A DNA stretch of 9,509 nt. Origin: Anaerolineaceae bacterium (GTDB taxonomy: Bacteria; Chloroflexota; Anaerolineae; Anaerolineales; Anaerolineaceae). Shown here one piece after another: positions 1 through 5,087 of this stretch. The translations under genes and the position numbers were made by a program. The notes under the pieces are model-generated. The model was not told where the DNA came from and did no database searches. It was given only the letters and a program-made list of their open reading frames with translations. The DNA is taken from positions 1 through 9,509 of the forward strand of contig DMDF01000173.1 of NCBI GenBank assembly GCA_003446605.1, given 5' to 3'. Every line of letters begins with the position of its first letter. The first letter of the stretch is position 1.

Positions 1-488
1 TAACGTGTGGAATATGCCAGCGTGCTGTATTCCGCCGGATCCACATAGCCGTGCAGCAGCACAACTACAGGGAAAGGACCTTCACCCACCGGTACGTTCA
101 TGAAACCATATAGGTCCAGCCCTTCACTGCGATATTTAATAATATAACGGGAGAAATCATTCCCATTTGCGATGGTGCCTTCGATCTGGATCACCCCACC
201 GCCATAACTACGTGTGCTGAGGGCATCCAGGCTGTACTCCGCATAGGGATTGGGGGTGGGGGTGATGGTGGGCAGTGGCGTGCTGGTGAAGCGCGGCGTG
301 GCAGTGATGGTAGGGGTGAAAGTCGGGATGAGGGTAGCGGTAGAGATGATGCGCTGCACCTGGGGAGTGGGTAGTTGCGCACTCTCCCCCACGGCACAGG
401 CAGAAGCTAACAATATTATAAGGAAGATCAGAAAATAAGACTTCCGGGATTGAAAGCCTGTTTTCCTGCTGCTATTTCGTATGAACAC
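1..488 (-). CDS. Lipoprotein alpha/beta-hydrolase, N-terminal part (runs off left edge)
   Basis: The frame reads through about 162 codons to the window edge. A basic N-terminus (RNSSRKTGFQSRKS) is followed by a hydrophobic stretch (YFLIFLIILLASAC) that ends in a plausible lipobox with Cys near residue 32, so a membrane-anchored lipoprotein is expected. Next comes a Thr/Pro-rich, low-complexity linker (pieces such as TPTITATP and PTITPTPNP), then a beta-rich segment that reaches PVVVLLHGYVDPAEY. A hydrophobic strand followed by HGY is the usual strand 3/oxyanion region of alpha/beta-hydrolases such as dienelactone hydrolase or prolyl-oligopeptidase types. The nucleophile and the rest of the catalytic triad lie outside the window. 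There is no ATG in frame near the signal peptide. The GTG at 488-486 is the best available start, but it lacks a well-placed Shine-Dalgarno sequence, so the start is uncertain. The family is inferred from the HG motif and context. Confidence 0.6.
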   Translation of the reverse strand, partial: MFIRNSSRKTGFQSRKSYFLIFLIILLASACAVGESAQLPTPQVQRIISTATLIPTFTPTITATPRFTSTPLPTITPTPNPYAEYSLDALSTRSYGGGVIQIEGTIANGNDFSRYIIKYRSEGLDLYGFMNVPVGEGPFPVVVLLHGYVDPAEYSTLAYSTR

Positions 489-560
489 GTATGTGATGAT
501 ACTATGAAAATTCCCCCACAGAAAGCCGGGATGAATTACTGAAGTATCGTTAATACATTC

Positions 561-600
561 GTATAAAAACGCGATCCAAGCAGGATCGCGCTTCTTATTT
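561..600 (-). terminator. Intrinsic terminator, minus strand
   Basis: A perfect 8-bp stem CGCGATCC/GGATCGCG (570-577 and 583-590) with a 5-nt loop is followed on the minus strand by five Ts (565-569). On the plus strand the tail is only a weak T-rich stretch (cttcttatttt). It sits directly 3' of the decayed tRNA copy at 602-635 on the same strand, which is where a tRNA terminator would be expected. It may be the displaced terminator of the tRNA now at 4190-4261. It would also stop transcripts from the nuclease-like gene. Confidence 0.75.
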
Positions 601-601
601 T

Positions 602-635
602 AGGCTCGTTAGGATACCAACCTACGACCAAGCGG
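602..635 (-). repeat. Decayed copy of tRNA(CAU) 3' half; candidate distal attachment site
   Basis: On the plus strand, 611-635 matches 4200-4224 of the intact tRNA at 22 of 25 positions. The exact blocks are aggat, aacct (interrupted shortly after by one mismatch) and cgaccaagcgg. The preceding nine bases still match the acceptor-stem region at about five of nine. The match covers the variable loop, T arm and part of the acceptor end, in the same orientation as the intact gene. The T stem is no longer fully paired, so this is not a functional tRNA. A same-strand duplication of a tRNA 3' end at the far side of an AT-rich block is the usual footprint of site-specific integration into a tRNA gene. 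The divergence suggests an old event or a different original tRNA. Confidence 0.6.
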
Positions 636-693
636 ATTATTGCATGATTCCTATTAGGCTATAATTTCTCTAAACAAGATTCTAAGTGTTAAC

Positions 694-719
694 CTAGCGG
701 AAGGCGGACTAATTCTTGT
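694..719 (+). repeat. Imperfect direct repeat, copy 1
   Basis: This 26-bp segment begins with ctagcggaa, then gcgg, attc and tgt. It matches 1890-1915 at 21 of 26 positions in the same orientation. The two copies flank the nuclease-like gene, one 63 bp beyond its stop and the other about 40 bp before its start. Just downstream, 713-722 and 732-741 can pair (TTCTTGTTGA with TCAACTAGAA, one mismatch, 9-nt loop). The function is unknown. The rest of the 602-781 intergenic stretch shows no gene. Confidence 0.4.
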
Positions 720-781
720 TGAGATACAAAATCAACTAGAAAAGAGGTGTTCAATGAAAATATGAAGTAATGATAATTTAT

Positions 782-1849
782 TTATTTCCAGTTATTAAAC
801 AATTTCTGAATACTTCGTCCTTTTAAAATATCCTTTTCAACCCATAAAACACCAATTCCGCGATCGTTTTCTAAATAATTCACAATCCAATTAGAAAAAG
901 GGTTTCGTGAAAAAACAATCCAAAGAGACGAATTTGGAACAGAATGAAGATACCGATATTCATATAATTGACTAATTGCTTTTCTAGATTGAGACCTTTC
1001 ATTGTTTGAAGTTATGCTTTTTACTTCAAAAATTGCAGGTCCTGTTTTTAAACGACAATAAGCATCAATCAATTTGCTATATTCAACTTGGAATCCGTTT
1101 TTTTGAAGCGTGTTGACAAGTATTTGAAGAGTGTGTTCATGCGATTTATTTGCACGTTCAATTCTCGCTCTTGATACTTGAGAAACGATAAAAGGGTCTT
1201 CATTTTTGTCGAGAATAATTTCCTCGTTTTGAGCTTTGGTTATTGTTATGGTTTTGAATGATGTTGCTGAATTAAGTTTTGGGGTATTCTCTAAGATTTT
1301 AGAAAGTCCGTTCCTTAAATTTATATCTATTTTGGAATCTAATATATTTCGTTTAGCAGCGATTTTTTCCAATTCATCATTATTCTTATATGCCTTTGCG
1401 AGTTTTCCAAATTCTATTGCCATCTTCGCTAATAATTTCATTGGTGGAAAATTAAAAGCTTCATAAACCGGAAACCAATCCCATTGATCTTTACAAACAC
1501 ACCGATTTAACATACCTTTTACTTCAGAAAAATGTTTGGGATTAACAGAAATATTCACTTCTGATGAATCAAGAAATGACAAAACTGATTGAAGAGAAAT
1601 GATATATCTCGGCCTCATACGATCTGAAATAGGAAGTCGTCCAAATTGTGAGTCACTTAACAAAATATTATTGCCACGAATATCAAATGCCCAGAGAGAT
1701 TCAATATCATTTTTATTGTAGAGTTTTGTCGAACGCGTTACTAATATTGCAGTTGTGTTTTTTGAAAAATGGGAGCTATTTACTTTCCATTGATTATCTT
1801 TTATTTGTGCTATCAATTTCGCTTCTACATAATCGCCAATTCTTATCAT
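782..1849 (-). CDS. PD-(D/E)XK nuclease-like protein, putative defence gene
   Basis: This is a 355-aa soluble protein. Residues about 255-300 carry a recognisable PD-(D/E)XK core: a beta-strand with D262 in LIDAYCRLK, then strand PAIFEVKS with E275-V-K277, then a helix with Q294, L295 and Y296 (ISQLYEYRY). This is the order seen in restriction-type nucleases. Strands LWIVFSRNP (309-317) and GVLWVEKD (333-340) complete an alpha/beta fold. The N-terminal 95 residues look beta-rich and I do not recognise them. The middle (about 130-215) is helical and charged, and could bind DNA or a partner. The ATG at 1849 has AAGGG 8 nt upstream. The gene is much more AT-rich than the genes right of 4261, in keeping with transfer. 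It follows the TIR gene on the same strand 201 bp away, probably with its own promoter. Cleavage activity is inferred from the motif. No methyltransferase is nearby, so a classical restriction-modification pair is not supported. Confidence 0.7.
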   Translation of the reverse strand: MIRIGDYVEAKLIAQIKDNQWKVNSSHFSKNTTAILVTRSTKLYNKNDIESLWAFDIRGNNILLSDSQFGRLPISDRMRPRYIISLQSVLSFLDSSEVNISVNPKHFSEVKGMLNRCVCKDQWDWFPVYEAFNFPPMKLLAKMAIEFGKLAKAYKNNDELEKIAAKRNILDSKIDINLRNGLSKILENTPKLNSATSFKTITITKAQNEEIILDKNEDPFIVSQVSRARIERANKSHEHTLQILVNTLQKNGFQVEYSKLIDAYCRLKTGPAIFEVKSITSNNERSQSRKAISQLYEYRYLHSVPNSSLWIVFSRNPFSNWIVNYLENDRGIGVLWVEKDILKGRSIQKLFNNWK

Positions 1850-1861
1850 AATGAAAACCCT

Positions 1862-1877
1862 TAGTTATCCATAACTA
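1862..1877. promoter_or_regulatory. 16-bp palindrome upstream of nuclease-like gene (possible operator)
   Basis: TAGTTAT and ATAACTA form a perfect 7-bp inverted repeat with a 2-bp spacer, 12 bp before the ATG at 1849. On the minus strand it directly follows a -10-like TATTAT and directly precedes the AAGGG ribosome binding site. A protein bound here would block initiation, and the hairpin could also mask the ribosome binding site. No regulator gene is adjacent, so the operator role is inference. Confidence 0.35.
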
Positions 1878-1879
1878 TA

Positions 1880-1953
1880 ATATCGAAATCTAGCGGAAAG
1901 CGGTTTGATTCCTGTAGGTAACTGAATTCATGCTAAACCGACTATGTCGATAT
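1880..1953. repeat. Nested inverted repeat, 74 bp, including direct-repeat copy 2 (1890-1915)
   Basis: An outer pair ATATCGA (1880-1886) and TCGATAT (1947-1953) encloses an inner pair CGGTTT (1901-1906) and AAACCG (1935-1940). A further partial pairing (GATTC with GAAT) lies inside. The 5' shoulder holds the ctagcggaa block shared with 694-719. The site lies between the TIR gene and the nuclease-like gene. It could be a structured RNA leader, a recombination site or a degenerate terminator. No T-run follows either arm. Confidence 0.45.
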
Positions 1954-2050
1954 CAAAGTGTTAGAAAAAGGAATAGGCATTAATATAAATTGAGAATTCT
2001 TAATCAGCTTAAGCAGCAGTATTGTCACATTGAATGCCAGTAGCATCAAT

Positions 2051-3148
2051 TTATTCTACCCATTCCCTGCTTACTTCCGTTGACTCAATCAAATTTGTAA
2101 GACCTTGTTTAAGCCGTCTAACAACAGGGCGCAAATCTCTTGATAATTGCCCGAGTGGATCAGTGGCATTAATCATTGTCTTTGTGCCTTCAATCATACT
2201 GGTTGCTTCGTTATTAAATTTTCTTATACTAGCAAAAAATTTACGGAAACCTTGCTTATTTTCAGGCGTTTCTTCAATCTCTATTGGAGCACGATCGATG
2301 TAAGCACGAACTCCAACATCAATCGAATGAATTTGAGAAGCATAATTATTGCTTTTCTTGTAAATATTTTCAGTTGGTTCAGTCAATTGCTCTGCGACTC
2401 TGCGAGCAATTACCCGCCTACCCGCAAATCCCTTATTTTGGTTATCAGCTTGCTTGATATCATCTGCTGAATTCTGCATAATATGAGATATCTGTAGTAT
2501 ATCTTGGGACAAGGAATCTAGGGTATTAGGCAACTTAACTATTTCTTCTTCGAAGGTTGCCAATTTATCGATAATACCTGGCAAATTATCTTCATTTTCT
2601 CTTGTTGCTTGCTCTAATTGAGTAATTTCGACGATTTTTGCTTTCTCCGATTGTCTATTTGCATCAACTAGACGTTATGCAAGTTGAGCAACTCCTTTTC
2701 GATACCCTTTTGATTCAAGCTCTGAAAATCTTAATTCAGCCCAGTCTTTCCATTGAAATGATTTTATTAATTGTATTAATTCATCTCCAGTTTCTTCCTC
2801 TCGAAATTCCGGAAAATTCACATAGAGTAAAGGAAGAACTAGGTCTTTAATTCCAAGATTTTCTGCCTTGTGTGCAAATGTCTGTAATTCACATCGGCAT
2901 TCCGGACTTTGGAAAAAACGTGGAGTTATAATGGGAATAAAAAAGGCAACAGAAGAGAGCCTCGAGTCTATTTCATTTCGCCAAGCCTCACCCCATCTAA
3001 TATTGTCTCTGTCTACAAAAAGCTCGATTTCCTCACCTGTTAGCATTTCATATTGCTTTTTAACATCTCTTGTCAATTGACAAATACGTCCACCATCAGC
3101 TTCGTCGTCAACATGAACATAAGACCAGAAACCCTTTAATTCATTCAT
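2051..3148 (-). pseudogene. TIR-domain protein interrupted by one in-frame TAA
   Basis: One continuous frame of 365 codons carries a single stop, TAA at 2677-2675 (codon 158). The first part (157 aa) is a TIR domain: strand GFWSYVHVDD, box-2-like LFVDRDNIRWGEAW, strand VAFFIPIITPRFF, and SPECRCEL, whose Glu (about residue 87) corresponds to the catalytic Glu of NAD-cleaving TIR domains. The following 207 codons remain fully open in the same frame and encode a helical, charged region with likely coiled coils (IVEITQLEQATREN, FRKFFASIRKFNNEA). A CAA-to-TAA change would explain the break. The ATG at 3148 is chosen over the in-frame ATG at 3163 because AGGGAG lies 6 nt upstream. Bacterial TIR proteins of this kind act as NADase effectors in anti-phage defence. 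Here the effector is either inactivated, truncated or read through. Confidence 0.75.
2675..2677 (-). other. In-frame ochre codon splitting the TIR gene
   Basis: Minus-strand context is ...GTT GCT CAA CTT GCA TAA CGT CTA GTT GAT. The reading frame is the same on both sides, with no indel. The next possible in-frame restart is TTG at 2584, which has no convincing ribosome binding site, so a separate downstream gene is unlikely. The context does not match the classic readthrough signals (UGA CUA or UAG CARYYA). Confidence 0.8.
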
Positions 3149-3198
3149 ATACTTCTCCCTCATACTTAATAATATCCTTTTTTTAATATTCTTAGTAT

Positions 3199-3227
3199 TT
3201 AATAAGATTTCTGTTCATATATATCAA
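3199..3227 (-). promoter_or_regulatory. Promoter of TIR gene
   Basis: Minus strand: -35 TTGATA (3222-3227), 17-bp spacer, -10 TATTAA (3199-3204). This predicts a start near 3192, about 45 nt before the ATG at 3148. It fits a sigma-70-type promoter with five of six and four of six consensus bases. AT-rich DNA gives such matches easily. Confidence 0.4.
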
Positions 3228-3367
3228 TAAGAGCTCTTGCTTGGACAATAATCCTTTCTAAGCCGTCTGTCCAAAGCCATTTTCAATCCTGCGAACAGAG
3301 GCCTCATGATCAAGTGCGGTGAACGAAACAGTGCAAACCAGGAACCCTTGACAATGAGAATGAGCAT
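3224..3367 (-). CDS. Small ORF, 47 aa, in a GC-richer remnant; coding status doubtful
   Basis: The ATG at 3367 is preceded by GGAAGG at a 5-nt spacing, which is a good ribosome binding site. The product has a hydrophobic start (MLILIVKGSWFALF) and a basic middle (DRRLRK), and ends in CPSKSSY. I recognise no family. The surrounding stretch, about 3235-3410, is clearly more GC-rich than its flanks, which suggests a fragment of older backbone sequence. Two other frames are also open here: a 45-codon minus frame ending ...IENGFGQTA and a 51-codon plus frame containing MIKCGERNSANQEP. The true coding strand is therefore not certain, and the block may simply be a gene remnant. Confidence 0.25.
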   Translation of the reverse strand: MLILIVKGSWFALFRSPHLIMRPLFAGLKMALDRRLRKDYCPSKSSY

Positions 3368-3629
3368 GATAGCCTTCCAGAGGAAAGACTTCGTAACATT
3401 AAAAGAGTGAATTAATATAGAAAAGAAATTTTAAAAATTACATAAAGTCTTATAAAATATCTTCGTTAAGCACCTAATCTCGATTTTCAGAAATATTACG
3501 CTTTATTAATAAATAAAGCGATTGTAATCATATAAGAAGTACGCCAATTTTGAAAAAATGTCTCAATGATTTTGTGATTAATGCTTAATTTTCTTCTTTA
3601 TAAAATTGCGAAAATGAAAATTATCAGGA
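3368..3629. other. AT-rich intergenic stretch
   Basis: I find no supported gene. The left part (to about 3410) belongs to the GC-richer remnant described at 3224-3367, and the rest is very AT-rich. It contains one hairpin at 3499-3520. Confidence 0.6.
3499..3520 (-). terminator. Hairpin, weak candidate terminator
   Basis: CGCTTTATT (3499-3507) and AATAAAGCG (3512-3520) form a perfect 9-bp stem with a 4-nt loop, 110 nt beyond the stop of the orphan gene at 3630. The stem is AT-rich apart from its ends, and the minus-strand tail is TAATATTTCTG rather than a T-run, so termination would be weak. Confidence 0.3.
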
Positions 3630-4139
3630 TTATTCCTGAATGAAACCAAAGGGATTTTTTTCTTTGGTGTGATTATCAAATTTATAATGGAAATCAATTA
3701 ATTCTAAAATATTTGCGACTATATATCTGAATACATCATCTAATTGATCTGCGGCATTGTTAGTAATTTCTTTTCTTTCATCACATATAGAAAAACTTTT
3801 TTCACTTTTTTTAATACCAAAGCGTAATTGAATTACATCAGAAAAAACACTTTTTTGTCCAAGAAATATTTTAATAAAAAAATGATAGTATCCTGTTCTA
3901 TATAAAGCAAGTTTTTCATTTAAAAAAAAGCCTATGTAATCAGGTTCTGAAGAAATAGTTTTTTGCTTTTCCTCAGAGAATTTTGCCCAAACAATTCGAT
4001 CATCTGGGCAATCTATATAAACAGAGAGATGCTTTACAAAATAATTGATAAATTTTATACATTCATTTCGATTGTCTTCAAATTCTTTATTGATTAAGTT
4101 ATTTTTCTCTACAAAGGTTTGATAAAAACTATTTTCCAT
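3630..4139 (-). CDS. Orphan 169-aa protein next to the tRNA gene
   Basis: I do not recognise a family. The product is 169 aa, rich in Phe, Tyr, Lys, Glu, Asn and Ile, with no signal peptide or clear membrane segment, so it is probably cytoplasmic. The N-terminal 45 residues and residues about 125-155 look helical. The centre has alternating hydrophobic residues typical of beta-strands (IVWAKFSE, YIGFFLNEKLALYRTGYYHFFIKIFLG, VIQLRFGIK). The ATG at 4139 has a strong ribosome binding site (GGGAGG, 7 nt upstream). A longer in-frame reading that starts at 4220 would begin inside the tRNA gene and is rejected. It is the most AT-rich gene here and lies 50 bp from the tRNA, the usual position of the first gene of an integrated element. 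An integrase is normally expected there, but this protein has none of the tyrosine-recombinase motifs. Confidence 0.7.
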   Translation of the reverse strand: MENSFYQTFVEKNNLINKEFEDNRNECIKFINYFVKHLSVYIDCPDDRIVWAKFSEEKQKTISSEPDYIGFFLNEKLALYRTGYYHFFIKIFLGQKSVFSDVIQLRFGIKKSEKSFSICDERKEITNNAADQLDDVFRYIVANILELIDFHYKFDNHTKEKNPFGFIQE

Positions 4140-4157
4140 AATATACCTCCCTTTTAT

Positions 4158-4185
4158 AATATATCTTGCATAGTAAGAAGCGCAA
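4158..4185 (-). promoter_or_regulatory. Possible promoter of the orphan gene
   Basis: Minus strand: TTGCGC (4180-4185), 16 bp, TATATT (4158-4163), giving a very short leader before the ribosome binding site. The -35 is poor (three of six). Readthrough from the tRNA promoter is an alternative source of transcription. Confidence 0.25.
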
Positions 4186-4189
4186 AAAA

Positions 4190-4261
4190 TGGGCCCGGCA
4201 GGATTCGAACCTGCGACCAAGCGGTTATGAGCCGCGTGCTCTGCCGCTGAGCTACGGGCCC
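4190..4261 (-). tRNA. tRNA with CAU anticodon (tRNA-Ile2 or elongator tRNA-Met)
   Basis: A complete 72-nt cloverleaf is present: acceptor GGGCCCG/CGGGCCC, D stem GCTC/GAGC, anticodon loop CTCATAA with anticodon CAT, variable loop TGGTC, T stem GCAGG/CCTGC with loop TTCGAAT, and discriminator A. The anticodon stem has a C-T mismatch at its outer pair (27-43). CCA is not encoded, and six Ts follow the discriminator directly. With D arm AGCGGCA it is not an initiator type (no three G-C pairs next to the loop). The CTTGGTCG stretch after the anticodon arm resembles tRNA-Ile(CAU), whose C34 is converted to lysidine by TilS, but elongator Met cannot be excluded by eye. Confidence 0.92.
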
Positions 4262-4280
4262 GGCATCAGCCAGCGCCAAA

Positions 4281-4309
4281 ATTATATCATTGAATGAAAT
4301 GGGCGTAAA
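4281..4309 (-). promoter_or_regulatory. tRNA promoter
   Basis: Minus strand: TTTACG (4304-4309), 17 bp, perfect TATAAT (4281-4286). This predicts a start near 4274, about 13 nt before the mature tRNA 5' end. The -35 overlaps the T-run of the terminator of the upstream ABC operon, so the two signals share bases. Confidence 0.6.
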
Positions 4310-4336
4310 AAAACAGGAGGAAGCTGTCCTCCTGTT
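4307..4336 (-). terminator. Intrinsic terminator of the ABC operon
   Basis: A perfect 10-bp stem AACAGGAGGA/TCCTCCTGTT (4312-4321 and 4327-4336) with a 5-nt loop is followed on the minus strand by seven Ts (4307-4313). It starts 8 nt after the permease stop codon, so it closes the operon and separates it from the tRNA. Confidence 0.9.
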
Positions 4337-4343
4337 CTGCTTT

Positions 4344-5087
4344 TTATTCCAGGATCAAACGTGTGCGCTTGAAGCGTTTCTTCGCCAGCAGCAGCATGAG
4401 CACATCCACCAGCAGTAGTACCGCAAAGACCGCTAGCACCACAACGGTCAAGTTTTTCTCCAGTGCAGGAGCAAGATTTTGCAATAGATCCATGGACTGG
4501 TTGGGGAAAGCCTGAATGAGAATGAAGGGGATAAACCAGATGGCAGTAGTGGATAGGCTCAGTTTTTGATATGCCTGCCGAACCGTGCTGGCTTTGAGCG
4601 ACACAAAAACACCGATGGTGCTCATCAGAATGGCTACCAGCAGCACCGCCAGCAACCCGCCGAAGAACAGGACGGGATCATAAAAGAGAAAAGTACCTTC
4701 CCCAAAAGCAACGTTGACGGTGATCACACCGGCAAGGGCGCTGAGCAGGGAGATCATCCAGGCGTACAGAACCGAAGCTGCTACCTTGCCCAACAGGATA
4801 GCAGTATCCGATAGGCGCGTTGAGAGCAGCGTTTCGAGCGTGTGGCGTTCACGTTCCCCGGCGAAGGCATCCGCGACCATGCCGCTGGTCATAATGATAG
4901 GCAGCCATGCCCAGGTGAGCAGAGAAATGGGGTCGCTTAGCCATTCGGCTCCGCTCATATAAGGGAGATAGATACCCACAATGCCCACGATAATGAGGAT
5001 GCTGACCCAACCCTGCCTGCCGCTGGTGCGATGAAAAATTACTTCTTTCCATTCCTTGCGTATGATGGTGATAATATCCTGAATCAT
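4344..5087 (-). CDS. ABC-2 type transporter permease
   Basis: This 247-aa integral membrane protein forms the channel half of an ABC exporter, working with the ATPase encoded just upstream. The cytoplasmic N-terminus contains IIRKEWKE, typical of ABC-2 permeases. About six membrane segments can be seen: near 27-43, 55-73, 97-127 (long, probably with a bend), 137-163, 179-194 and 213-235. After the second comes GERERHTLE (77-85), the conserved coupling-helix region of this family (GERERGTLE type). The C-terminus is short and basic (KKRFKRTR). The ATG overlaps the ATPase stop as ATGA, and the ribosome binding site GGAGG lies within the run of Glu codons of the ATPase, so translation is coupled. 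The gene ends 8 nt before a strong terminator. The substrate cannot be read from the sequence. Confidence 0.9.
   Translation of the reverse strand: MIQDIITIIRKEWKEVIFHRTSGRQGWVSILIIVGIVGIYLPYMSGAEWLSDPISLLTWAWLPIIMTSGMVADAFAGERERHTLETLLSTRLSDTAILLGKVAASVLYAWMISLLSALAGVITVNVAFGEGTFLFYDPVLFFGGLLAVLLVAILMSTIGVFVSLKASTVRQAYQKLSLSTTAIWFIPFILIQAFPNQSMDLLQNLAPALEKNLTVVVLAVFAVLLLVDVLMLLLAKKRFKRTRLILE

Noticed and set aside
250..438. 62-aa plus-strand frame and 68-aa alternative minus frame over the Thr/Pro linker
   Set aside because: Both are shadows of the repetitive linker of the lipoprotein.
600..2050. Integron cassette array with attC sites
   Set aside because: The repeat-after-gene layout is suggestive, but there are no consistent RYYYAAC/GTTRRRY core sites and no integron integrase.
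2051..2584. Separate 177-aa gene starting at TTG 2584
   Set aside because: It is in the same frame as the TIR domain, the reading is open back to the TAA at 2675, and no ribosome binding site precedes the TTG.
3241..3274. Inverted repeat TTGGACA/TGTCCAA
   Set aside because: Only 7 bp with a 20-nt spacer, inside the doubtful small ORF; within chance expectation.
4140..4220. 27-residue N-terminal extension of the orphan gene starting at 4220
   Set aside because: It begins inside the tRNA gene. The ATG at 4139 has a strong GGGAGG ribosome binding site.
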